Source: Anodontia alba (Eukaryota; Mollusca; Bivalvia; Lucinida; Lucinidae). From it: a stretch of 64,000 bases of DNA. The DNA is taken from positions 40,775,070 to 40,839,069 of the forward strand of contig OZ024826.1 in NCBI GenBank assembly GCA_964016985.1, read 5' to 3'. The notes under the pieces are model-generated. The model did no database searches. It was given only the letters and a program-made list of their open reading frames with translations, and had not been told where the DNA came from. The position numbers and the translations under genes were made by a program. Below, piece by piece: positions 55,001 through 61,939 of the stretch (position 1 is the stretch's first letter; each line of letters starts with the position of its first letter).

Positions 55001-58000
55001 GTGACCCAATGAATGACCACTTAATATATCTAGGTCATTGTGACCTATATTTCATGGTTCAGTGATTTTGCCTTATATCTTGAATACTATTTGTTGGATA
55101 AATGTCACACCTGGGATATTAGTTCCTTGTGACCCGATTATTGACGTCAAAATATATCTCTGTTGGTGTGACCTATATTTCATGGTTCAGTGATTTTGCC
55201 TTATATCTTGAATACTATTTGTTGGATAAATGTCACACCTGGGATATTACTTCCATGTGACCCAATGAATGACCACTTACTATATCTAGGTCATTGTGAC
55301 CTATATTTTATGGTTCAGTGTTTTTGCCTTATATCTTGAATACTATTTGTTGGATAAATGTCACACCTGGGATATTAGTTCCTTGTGACCCGATTATTGA
55401 CGTCAAAATATATCTCTGTTGGTGTGACCTATATTTCATGGTTCAGTGATTTTGCCTTATATCTTGAATACTATTTGTTGGATAAATGTCACACCTGGGA
55501 TATTAGTTCCTTGTGACCCGATTATTGACGTCAAAATATATCTCTGTTGGTGTGACCTATATTTCATGGTTCAGTGATTTTGCCTTATATCTTGAATACT
55601 ATTTGTTGGATAAATGTCACACCTAGGATATTACTTCCATGTGACCCAGTGAATGACCACTTACTATTTCTAGGTCATTGTGACCTATATTTCATGGTTC
55701 AGTGATTTTGCCTTATATCTTGAATACTATTTGTTGGATAAATGTCACACCTGGGATATTAGTTCCTTGTGACCCGATTATTGACGTCAAAATATATCTC
55801 TGTTGGTGTGACCTATATTTCATGGTTCAGTGATTTTGTCTTATATCTTGAATACTATTTGTTGGATAAATGTCACACCTGGGATATTAGTTCCTTGTGA
55901 CCCGATTATTGACGTCAAAATATATCTCTGTTGGTGTGACCTATATTTCATGGTTCAGTGATTTTGCCTTATATCTTGAATACTATTTGTTGGATAAATG
56001 TCACACCTGGGATATTACTTCCATGTGACCCAATGAATGACCACCTACTATATCTAGGTCATTGTGACCTATATTTCATGGTTCAGTGATTTTGCCTTAT
56101 ATCTTGAATACTATTTGTTGGATAAATGTCACACCTGGGATATAGTTCCTTGTGACCCGATTATTGACGTCAAAATATATCTCTGTTGGTGTGACCTATA
56201 TTTCATGGTTCAGTGATTTTGCCTTATATCTTGAATATTTGTTGGATAAATGTCACACCTGGGATATTACTTCCATGTGACCCAATGAATGACCACTTAC
56301 TATATCTAGGTCATTGTGACCTATATTTCATGCTTCAGTGATTTTGCCTTTTATTTTTATTACTATTTCATGGAGAATTGTCATACCTGGATTATTATAT
56401 CTATGCGACAAAATGATTTACATACAAATACATCTAGGTCAATGTGACCTATATTATATGGCTTAATGATAAAAATGTTACAATATAAAATGTACCCAGC
56501 AGGCGAGCTCGCTGTCCTCCGACAGCTCTTGTTCATACATCAAGGCTTTTAGGCTAATGAAATTTGATATACTCATCTTCCATGATGCACCCTGCCCACT
56601 GCCATCAACTGTTACTGACCTTTACCATTTTCAGACTTGGCTGAACAATGTTTAGTCAGTGTGTTTAGCTCTGTAGCAGCTGCGACATATCCATGCAGCG
56701 AATTTTTTGTATAAGGATAATTACAGGTAGAAAATTTTGGTGTGGATATTGTAAGTTAAAGATGCTTGTGGACAGTTTTCTCCTGAATAGTTTTTTCTGA
56801 AGTAACAATGAGCATCATAGGTCTAGATAAGAGTGGGTATCAGATAAACAGTTTTCTTATTTTTTGATGAAAACATATGTTGTGGATGCTCATTAGAAGT
56901 GCCTTGCCGAGGCGCTTCTAATGATCCACAACATATGTTTTCGTCTAGAAAATAAGAAAAAATATACAGTTGACTCTCGTTATCTCAAACTCGCTTATCT
57001 CGAATAACCGCTTATCTTGAAGTGGAAATCTGTTCCCTGCCTAAACATGAAAATCTAACAACAGGTAAAAAATATTGTGAAAAAGAGGAGAAATTGCTCT
57101 AGGAGCAATTTTCTCCTCTTTTCCACAATAATTTTAATATATCTCTAACTTCAAGAGTCCAATTACACATATATTTGTTAAATGTGGTTGTTCAAATTAT
57201 TTTTTCCTCAATTCTGCAAATCTGATATGTCGAGGTACGGATATCTCAAAGTATTTCAGAGAGTCCCTTGGAATTCGAGATAACGAGAGTTGACTGTAAA
57301 TACTTTTTGGTTTAAAAAGTTCCTTATCAAGAGGTATGAGCAGATACTTTGAATTTACAGGACATTCAGAAGGGGAACAAGGATGAAGAAGACAACCAGG
57401 ACAACACATGGACCCTGCTGAATGTTACCCAGCAGCCTGTGGTTGATCAGATTCCTGCTCCGATCGTCACTGAGGCCCCTGCACCAGTTGTCACTGAAGC
57501 CCCTACCCCTATTGTGACACAGGCACCAGCACCAGCCCCTGCACCACCACAGGTGCAGTTTCAGTTGCCTCCACAGATTGTTTATCCACCATCTAGTAAG
57601 TTATTGTATTCAAACTAATTACCTCACTTACCTATGGGATATACAATCATGTACATTCAAGTTCTTTCATAGTTTTCAGATTACAGCCCACATATTTTAT
57701 CTACTTTTTAAGAGCATATGTCTACTTTAATATACAATTATACAGACATACCGACTTCGCTATAATGACAATTTGACTCTCAAGAAACCTTCGCTTAAGA
57801 GGTAACAATTAGTAACAAACTATGCAAGAATATTGTATTTAATATTAATATAATAATAAAAAAACAAAAAAAACAAACACATATTTTGGATATTTGTTAG
57901 AATCGCCTGATAGAATTGCTCCAGGCGATTCTAACAAATATCCAAAACATATGTTCTATGAGAGGAAACAAGAACAAAACAAGACCTTTTTTACATATCG

Positions 58001-60084
58001 ATCTGTTCATTTAGTATTCTGTACAACAGCAAATTCATTTTAATGGCAATGTCTTTGGAAACAAATGCTATCGTTATAATGAGGGTGCACTGTAGAAGCA
58101 TATGGTTTTGATACTTATTTGAATTGCCTTGACGAATTGAGGCAATTCAAATAATTAAAGTCAACATTTGTTTGAAAAAAAAAAATCAGGTTAAAAAGAT
58201 CACATTCTCATCATCAAATATGGTCCTCCAAACACCCCCAGTTGTTCAAAGCTTCGTTAGCTTAACCAGCTCATTAAGGGTCATTTCAGTAACTGTTTTA
58301 GCAGATTCAATACACAATATTCTGATATTTTTTGCTGAAAAAAATGTGAGTAGCTTTTGCACTGCAAAAGCAACTCACATTTTTTCAGCAAAACATTTCA
58401 GCATATTTGCGTATCACTCAGTGTAAATTTTAACGAATAGTTAACTAACGATGTCGTTAGCTTTGAACAACTGGTCCCAGGGCCCAGTTGTTCAAAGCGT
58501 TGTTAGCTTAATGAGCTCATTAAGGGTCATTTCATTAACTGTTTTAGTAGATTCAATTTACAATATTCTGATATTTTTTGCTGAAAAAATGTCAGTAGCT
58601 TTTGCACTGCAAAAACTACTCACATTTTTTCAGCAAAAAAAATCAGCATATTTGCATATCACTCGATATAAATTTTACGGAATCGTTAACTAACGACATC
58701 GTTAGCTTTGAACAACTAGGCCCAGATCATTAAAGTTTGCCTTTATTAGATGAATAATTCAGTCCAGTTTTTTTCCAGAAATTTTGAAAAATCTAAGAGC
58801 ATGGTGCAGTTTTTCAGTTGAGTATGGTATTATTTGGCTTCTTTAGTCCTAAGCCTGTGTCGAAATTAAATTTTTATTATTAAAGTTGTGATATACTTAG
58901 TTCCATCTACTTTTGGTAGCTTTAATTAGCTATAGCTGATGTCAATGACCCTATATCATAATGTTAGTTACTTAGTTACATTGTTTTTATCTACCACCTT
59001 GTTCAATACATCCAGCATACAAAACAGATAGTCTTTTACTTTATAAGAAGACTTGAAAGGGTTTCTGCCCTTCTGCAAGACATTACAAAGGCTTTTTAGC
59101 ATGCTGTGAAAAATTACAGCAGATGACATTTTGAAATATTTTTTCTAATTTTTCCTAGAAAATAGGGTTTGACTTTTCACGCAAATTAGGAGACAATTTG
59201 CATGAACTGTCAGTTCCATTTTTCTTGAAAAAAAAATGAGAAAAAGATAATTTGTAATCAGCTGAATTTTCCCAGAGTGGTAAAGGTTTATGGGAAAGTG
59301 ACTAAATTTATTTTGTCCCCAAAAAGAGCAAAATTTTTCATTTTAGAGTAGACCCATTTTCATAAGGGGACACATCCAATTTTAAAAGTGCACAAGTTTC
59401 CCTTAGTGATAATACAGTAAAACCTGTGTAAGACAGCCACCTTTGAAATTGACCTTAGTGGTTGATGTGGAAAGATGGTTGTCTTATAAAGGTACATGTC
59501 ATGTAATTTTGCTAGCAAAATTACATGACATGTACCTTTATAAGACAGACAACTTTTTCCACATCAAACACTATTTAAAGTCAGTCTCGAAGGTGGCTCT
59601 CTTACACAGGTTTTACTGTACCTCTGAGAGTTCTTGGTGCAATTTCTGTTCATACATAGCTCCAGACAAGGCGCTTTTTTTTTTAAGAACAGAAAATTAC
59701 TGTCATCTTTCTTATTTCTCAACTGAAACATACAGTGTGGGTACTCATTAGAAGCGCCTGGCTGAGGTGCTTCTTATGAGTGTCCACAACATAGGTTTTG
59801 TGGAGAAAAAAGAAAAACTATTATGTGGCTACACCCGCTTATCTGGAGCTATGTTCACATATGGCATAAAGCCCTTTTCCTGCATTATACATAATTCTGT
59901 TATTACTTCAGATCCCAGAGTAGCAGAGGCTCTGCAGCAGATGACAGCAATGGGCTTCAATAATGACGGGGGTTGGCTGACCCGCCTTCTGGAGGCAAAG
60001 AATGGGGACATCATACAGGTCCTTGATGCCATCAAGCCACAGCCCGGCAGGAGCCACAGGACAAATGGTGGCTACATGGCTTAA
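30838..60084 (+). CDS. SQSTM1: Sequestosome-1/p62 selective autophagy receptor, gene span (8 exons, complete, 519 aa)
   Basis: p62 polymerises through PB1, binds ubiquitin by its UBA and Atg8/LC3 by its LIR, and carries cargo into autophagosomes in the cytoplasm. Visible parts: PB1 (3-90) with the basic K6 and R20-R21 face and the acidic OPCA motif (57-71); ZZ zinc finger (107-155; C112, C115, C126, C129, C135, C138, H144, H147; the N-degron-binding Asp is D113); a Pro/Gly-rich stretch (157-200); a conserved segment [14 protein letters not shown] and [14 protein letters not shown]; an RG-rich stretch (281-304); a LIR WTLL (401-404) after acidic DEED; Ala/Pro repeats; and a UBA (463-503) with MGF and GGWLTRLL. 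Exon lengths 169, 102, 329, 196, 171, 185, 235 and 173 sum to 1560 nt with all phases agreeing. Human p62 is 440 aa. No DPSTGE-like Keap1-binding motif is visible. Confidence 0.96.
33748..33849 (+). CDS. SQSTM1: SQSTM1 exon 2 (codons 57-90 plus 1 nt), PB1 OPCA motif
   Basis: The exon reads [20 protein letters not shown] and then [14 protein letters not shown], the acidic OPCA half of PB1. The acceptor is CATTTTCAG and the donor AATG|GTAAGC. Both ends are phase 1. Confidence 0.95.
34287..34493. mobile_element. 207-bp palindromic MITE with TACAGTAAACCTGTGTAAGA ends, copy 1
   Basis: The whole element is a near-perfect inverted repeat around TTTTGCTAGCAAAA. The TA at each edge suggests Tc1/mariner-type TA duplication. 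SQSTM1 intron 2. Confidence 0.8.
35238..35597. mobile_element. MITE with TATTCGACCTAATTACCGCA ends, copy 1
   Basis: Left CAGTATTCGACCTAATTACC and right GGTAATTAGGTCAAATACGG are inverted repeats. The centre is a palindrome around TTGCCTCGACTTGTCGAGGCAA. SQSTM1 intron 2. Confidence 0.8.
37475..37710. mobile_element. piggyBac-type MITE, copy 1 (inside the Ulp1 transposon)
   Basis: TTAA followed by CCCTTAAAGCGCC at the left, and GGCACTTTAAGGG followed by TTAA at the right. TTAA duplication with CCC-starting ends is the piggyBac signature. The centre is a long palindrome (GAAAACAAGTCTTGACATTT and its inverse). Confidence 0.75.
37983..38551 (-). pseudogene. Broken Ulp1-like (C48) cysteine protease plus PHD finger, transposon gene
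   Basis: Read on the minus strand, HWITIS at 38551 carries the histidine expected at the start of a Ulp1 core. It is followed by VNVFDS (aspartate), [14 protein letters not shown] (glutamine and catalytic cysteine) near 38400, then a frameshift. In the other frame come a Lys-rich tail and a PHD finger ([16 protein letters not shown], then CEWFHARC) ending at 37983. The upstream part of the domain is cut off by SINE A7, inserted immediately before the HW codons. Ulp1 proteases with C-terminal zinc fingers occur in several animal DNA transposons. The gene is inactive as it stands. Confidence 0.75.
38552..38864 (-). mobile_element. SINE family A, copy 7, inside the Ulp1 pseudogene
   Basis: TGATCCAGTG is at 38542-38551 and 38865-38874. 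The insertion falls at the codons for the Ulp1 core His-Trp and so disrupts the transposon gene. Confidence 0.85.
39573..39881 (-). mobile_element. SINE family A, copy 8
   Basis: Flanked by GGTAAGAATCATT (39560-39572) and GGTAAGGATCATT (39882-39894), one mismatch. A short fragment of the same family in the opposite sense lies at 39926-40050. Confidence 0.85.
40468..40796 (+). CDS. SQSTM1: SQSTM1 exon 3 (codons 91-200), ZZ finger and Pro-rich linker
   Basis: The ZZ finger begins HPGVVCDGC and contains [15 protein letters not shown] and HSDH with the spacing of human p62. A Pro/Gly-rich segment with repeated PFGPPG follows (about 157-195). The acceptor is TCTTACAG and the donor GAG|GTAACT, phase 0. 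Confidence 0.95.
40966..41163. mobile_element. Palindromic MITE with CATAGCTCCAGATAAG-type ends (intron 3 copy)
   Basis: Left CATAGCTCGCTCCAGATAAG and right CTTATCTGGAGCTATG. The inner palindrome is built of GGGTCTCATTAGAAGCACCTC and its inverse. Complete relatives lie at 47244 and 59655 and fragments at many other places. Confidence 0.75.
41490..41685 (+). CDS. SQSTM1: SQSTM1 exon 4 (codons 201-265 plus 1 nt)
   Basis: A basic amphipathic stretch [12 protein letters not shown] is followed by an acidic linker ([15 protein letters not shown]) and the conserved [18 protein letters not shown], which matches FLKNVGESVAAAL of human p62. The acceptor is TTTCTCAG and the donor ATGG|GTATGC. Confidence 0.93.
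41739..41984. mobile_element. piggyBac-type MITE, copy 2
   Basis: TTAACCCTTAAAGTGCC at left and GGCGCTTTAAGGGTTAA at right. The centre is an inverted repeat of TGTGGACCCAGATCAGACTG. SQSTM1 intron 4. Confidence 0.8.
43473..43643 (+). CDS. SQSTM1: SQSTM1 exon 5 (codons 266-322 plus 1 nt), RGG-rich segment
   Basis: [14 protein letters not shown] matches human GIEVDIDVEHGGKR. It is followed by an arginine/glycine-rich run (281-304, [14 protein letters not shown] and more), which I do not recall in vertebrate p62, and a charged [11 protein letters not shown] end. The acceptor is TTATTCAG and the donor AATG|GTAACT, phase 1. Confidence 0.93.
43744..43766. repeat. Poly-C tract after SQSTM1 exon 5
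   Basis: A run of about 23 C, 100 bases downstream of the exon 5 donor. Confidence 0.95.
43778..44122. mobile_element. MITE with TATTCGACCTAATTACCGCA ends, copy 2 (opposite orientation)
   Basis: Same family as the copy at 35238, reversed, with a shortened central palindrome. SQSTM1 intron 5. Confidence 0.8.
44140..45745 (+). repeat. Degenerate tandem repeat region in SQSTM1 intron 5
   Basis: Diverged repeats contain ATAGGTCTAAAGTTT, TTTCATTAATATTTAGCATG and AAGTTTATATAG, for example near 44150, 44290, 45040 and 45120. SINE B3 interrupts the series. No gene or intact element ends are seen. Confidence 0.5.
45265..45491 (+). mobile_element. SINE family B, copy 3, 11-bp target duplication
   Basis: GTTATGGTGAT is at 45254-45264 and 45492-45502. 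The plus-strand head CCCGTAGCCTAGTGGATAAG, the B box GGTTCGAGCC and the tail GGGCCGTAAAACCCAAAT are intact. Confidence 0.85.
46407..46629 (-). mobile_element. SINE family A, copy 9, lacking its tRNA head
   Basis: The sequence runs from the tail (GTTTGTGTTGAGGTTTTACG) through the central domain and stops at CTCCACGAAAGAA, where the tRNA-like head should follow. This is a 5'-truncated copy, as produced by incomplete reverse transcription. Confidence 0.75.
46640..47215 (+). repeat. Degenerate tandem repeat related to the H3 core
   Basis: Three to four units of about 155 bp contain TGACCTAGATTTTGCACTCC, GTGACTTTGTCATGA and GTCAAACCTTGCATAG, similar to the second half of the H3 core. No intact ends are visible; probably a decayed relative. 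Confidence 0.5.
47244..47436. mobile_element. Palindromic MITE with CATAGCTCCAGATAAG-type ends (intron 5 copy)
   Basis: CATAGCTACAGATAAG and CTTATCTGTTGCTATG ends with the near-perfect inner palindrome ACATATGTTGTGGGTACTCA and its inverse. Confidence 0.8.
48270..50328 (-). mobile_element. Helentron-like minisatellite element, family H2 copy 1 (SQSTM1 intron 5)
   Basis: Read on the minus strand it starts ACAAGAGCTGTCGGAGGACA at 50324 and ends in the hairpin AGCTCTCCTTGTACTTCGTA followed by CAGGAGAGCTAA near 48270. The core (48930-50150) is a 128-bp-period array of two unit types. One carries AGGTCATTGTGACCT and the other TTGACGTCAA. Near the left end is a (TTTGCG)n / (TTCCCG)n stretch (48325-48362). 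No coding capacity. Confidence 0.7.
50540..52566 (-). mobile_element. Helentron-like minisatellite element, family H3 (SQSTM1 intron 5)
   Basis: One end is the hairpin ATCGCACC-TGC-TTGTA-GCA-GGGTGCGAT (50544-50572). The other, on the minus strand, reads ACAAGAATTCCGCGGAAGGC then GTCATCGCACCTGC. The core has about 170-bp units with GTCCGTCCGTCTGTC and ATGTCGAAGTTCGACAT (50600-51240), followed by about 150-bp units with GTGACCTTGACCTATATTTT (51240-52340). There is no gene inside. Confidence 0.6.
52676..53012. mobile_element. MITE with TATTCGACCTAATTACCGCA ends, copy 3
   Basis: Left ATTCGACCTAATTACCGCAC and right GTGCGGTAATTAGGTCGAAT. Central palindrome TTGCATCGACAAGTCGATGCAA. SQSTM1 intron 5, 173 bases before exon 6. 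Confidence 0.8.
53185..53369 (+). CDS. SQSTM1: SQSTM1 exon 6 (codons 323-384), acidic linker with SIM-like motif
   Basis: The exon encodes an acidic, Lys-rich disordered linker. VIVIPDSE at 349-356 looks like a SUMO-interacting motif: four beta-branched residues followed by acidic or Ser residues. The acceptor is TTTACTAG and the donor ATG|GTAAGT, phase 0. Sequence conservation is low; the call rests on phase continuity and composition. Confidence 0.88.
54019..54258. mobile_element. piggyBac-type MITE, copy 3
   Basis: TTAACCCTTAAAGCGCC at left and GGTGCTTTAAGGGTTAA at right, with the same palindromic centre as copy 2. SQSTM1 intron 6, directly before the H2 element. Confidence 0.8.
54363..56537 (-). 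mobile_element. Helentron-like minisatellite element, family H2 copy 2 (SQSTM1 intron 6)
   Basis: This is a near-identical second copy of the element at 48270-50328, with the same ends and flank regions but a different number and order of the two core unit types. High identity outside the core suggests recent mobility or a local duplication. It starts on the minus strand at ACAAGAGCTGTCGGAGGACA (56533). Confidence 0.7.
56965..57298. mobile_element. MITE with TACAGTTGACTCTCGTTATC ends
   Basis: The left TACAGTTGACTCTCGTTATC is matched by the inverted right end. TA borders and this end sequence resemble pogo/Tigger-type elements. The centre has an AGGAGAAATTGCTC palindrome. SQSTM1 intron 6, 62 bases before exon 7. 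Confidence 0.75.
57361..57595 (+). CDS. SQSTM1: SQSTM1 exon 7 (codons 385-462 plus 1 nt), LIR and Ala/Pro repeats
   Basis: The acidic [16 protein letters not shown] carries a W-x-x-L LC3-interacting region (W401, L404). Three near repeats of P-x-P-[IV]-V-T-[EQ]-A follow, then an AlaPro run. The acceptor is AATTTACAG and the donor TCTA|GTAAGT, phase 1. Confidence 0.92.
57733..58096. mobile_element. Diverged pogo/Tigger-type MITE
   Basis: Left TACAGACATACCGACTTCGC and right TCGTTATAATGAGGGTGCAC then TGTA, with an inner palindrome around GATTCTAACAAATATCC. SQSTM1 intron 7. Confidence 0.5.
58235..58724. mobile_element. Two head-to-tail copies of a CCCAGTTGTTCAAAGC-ended MITE
   Basis: Copies at 58235-58480 and 58481-58724 each begin CCCAGTTGTTCAAAGC and end GCTTTGAACAACT. 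Each has an inner palindrome around GTAGCTTTTGCACTGCAAAA. SQSTM1 intron 7. Confidence 0.75.
59414..59620. mobile_element. 207-bp palindromic MITE, copy 2
   Basis: Same length, ends and centre as the copy at 34287. SQSTM1 intron 7. Single-stranded forms or transcripts would fold into a hairpin of about 100 bp. Confidence 0.8.
59655..59853. mobile_element. Palindromic MITE with CATAGCTCCAGATAAG-type ends (intron 7 copy)
   Basis: CATAGCTCCAGACAAG at left and CTTATCTGGAGCTATG at right, with the GTACTCATTAGAAGCGCCT palindrome. It ends 58 bases before SQSTM1 exon 8. Confidence 0.8.
59912..60084 (+). CDS. SQSTM1: SQSTM1 exon 8 (codons 463-519 and stop), UBA domain
   Basis: The exon reads [20 protein letters not shown] and then [20 protein letters not shown], a p62 UBA with the MGF loop. 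It ends GGYMA and TAA. The acceptor is ATTACTTCAG. Human p62 reads DPRLIESLSQMLSMGF and [20 protein letters not shown] at the same place. Confidence 0.96.
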
Positions 60085-60511
60085 ACTAGACAAGAGCCAA
60101 AGGGGACAAAGAGACCACAGGACCGACAGAGGCACATGGCCTAAACTTTTTCTATTTAAGCATGTGTACAGTAAACAGAAATTTGTGGTATATCACTGTA
60201 GTATAGTTTATGTTTTCTGGTCATTGAGATCTATGAGCTCATTCCAAAATATTTTAAACCTTATAAATACAGGGTCACTGGTGAGACATAATTAGTGGGA
60301 ACTAGCTAATCTGGCACGGAAAACTTAACATTTCAGCTGTTTTTATTTTTTGAAGTGTTTTCGTTGCTCCCAAGGGTCCTTCATTTTAGAATCTATTTAC
60401 TCTCCTAGGGAGACAATTTGCATGAACTGTTAAAGCTTATTTTCTGGAAAAACAAATAAGAAAAATGTTCCAGAATATCATCTTTTGAAATTTTTACCAA
60501 GCATGTTAAGC

Positions 60512-60792
60512 CTGTCCGACTGGAGACCAAGAGGTCGCGGGTTCAACCCCTGCCGAGGTTGGCAACATTCTTTGTGGAGATTGATCGTGAAATATTTTCT
60601 ACGGTCATTCTCTCCCTTCCGCTGATTCAAGAAGGGCAGTTGTCAGTTTCTGGCGAAAGAATGTGCACAATACTGGTTAACCGCTTAGAAGACTAAGCCT
60701 GCCCAGTAAACGTGTGGTTAGGTAAACAGACCGTGCTCGACATGACCCCATTGGGTTGACTGGGCCGTAAAACCTCAATGCAAACAAACATA
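60512..60792 (+). mobile_element. SINE family A, copy 10, in the SQSTM1 3' UTR
   Basis: CAAGCATGTTAAGC is at 60498-60511 and 60793-60806. The first 25 or so bases of the head are missing. If the AATAAA at 61033 is used, this SINE is part of the mature SQSTM1 mRNA. Confidence 0.85.
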
Positions 60793-61032
60793 CAAGCATG
60801 TTAAGCATTAAAATAATTCATGGATTTGTAATGCACATGCATTTTATTATAAACATATATACAGGCCTATTTACAGGTATCCATATTAAAAAAAACCTTT
60901 TTGTTAAAGATTGTTGTGTCATAAAAGAATAATTTATGACATAATTACATCATTTAAAAGAGCATCAGTTTTAATTAGTAATTTGTCCTTGGAAATATTG
61001 TTAAGATTTCACTTTGTTTGCTTTTAACTCAC

Positions 61033-61038
61033 AATAAA
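61033..61038 (+). terminator. Candidate polyadenylation signal AATAAA for SQSTM1
   Basis: Canonical hexamer about 950 bases after the stop codon, followed by T-rich DNA. An ATTAAA occurs earlier near 60809 and could be an alternative signal. Confidence 0.5.
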
Positions 61039-61240
61039 GTATTGTACATGTAATCTGTACTTACTGTTGTAAGGGATTTTGGTCACTGGTTTTATTTTTT
61101 TTTTTATTTAAAGTACACAAAAGCTTATATTACATGTATATGCATTCATAGTGCTAATTGTCGTGTATATGTATAAATTGTTAGACATTGTTTTGTCATT
61201 TGTTAATACAGTGAAACCTGTCTATTGTAATACAAATGTA

Positions 61241-61833
61241 GCCGGTCTCGGTTGCTCAGTTGGATGGGCATCAGACTGTAGACCAGGAGATCATGGGTTT
61301 GACCCATTCTTTCATGGAGATTGATCATGAAATATTTTCTGCGGTCATTCTTTCCCTTCCACTGATTCAAGAAGGGCAGTTGTCAATTTCTGGCGAAAGA
61401 ATGTGCACAATACTGGTTAACCGCTTAGAGGACTAAGCCTGCCCAGTAAATGTGTGGTTAGGTAAACTGACCGCGCTCGACATGACCCCATTGGGTTGAC
61501 TGGGCCATAAAACCTCAGCAGCCAGCCACGGTGGCTCGGTTGGATGCACCGTCCGACTGAAGACCAGGAGGTCGCGGGTTCAACCCCTGCCGAGGTTGGC
61601 AACATTCTTTCGTGGAGATTGATCATGAAATATTTTCTACGGTCATTCTCTCCCTTCCACTGATTCAAGAAGGGCAGTTGTCAGTTTCTGGCAAAAGAAT
61701 GTGCACAATACTGGTAAACCGCTTAGAGGACTAAGCCTGCCCAGTAAACGTGTGGGTAGGTAAATTGACTGTGCTCGACATGACCCCATTGGGTTGACTG
61801 GGCCGTAAAACCTCAGCACAAACAAAACAAAAA
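61241..61833 (+). mobile_element. Dimeric SINE family A (copies 11 and 12) with one outer target duplication
   Basis: Two head-to-tail copies (about 61241-61517 and 61518-61826) are flanked together by ATACAAATGTA (61230-61240 and 61834-61844). The inner junction is ACCTCAGCAGCCAGCCACGG. The left copy is more diverged and lacks part of its head region. Confidence 0.8.
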
Positions 61834-61939
61834 ATACAAATGTACATGAGCATTTAAAGATGCAATTTTTCCATTACTGTATGAAAATGCTTTTTTTAAA
61901 AGTTAAAGCTTTTCTGATAGTTACATGTATTTTATTAAC

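Larger units (their letters stand above)
60085..61060 (+). other. SQSTM1: SQSTM1 3' UTR (estimated) with SINE and AATAAA
   Basis: After the stop codon there is no further coding potential. An AATAAA lies at 61033-61038 (context CACAATAAAGT), with a T-rich stretch from 61090. A full SINE of family A sits inside (60512-60792). The end at about 61060 is inferred from the signal, not seen. Confidence 0.55.

Noticed and set aside
60002..60295. Alternative frame over SQSTM1 exon 8
   Set aside because: The UBA frame is clearly the coding one and all upstream phases lead into it.
61643..61825. Short minus-strand open frames near 61.5-61.8 kb
   Set aside because: They are translations of family A SINE sequence.
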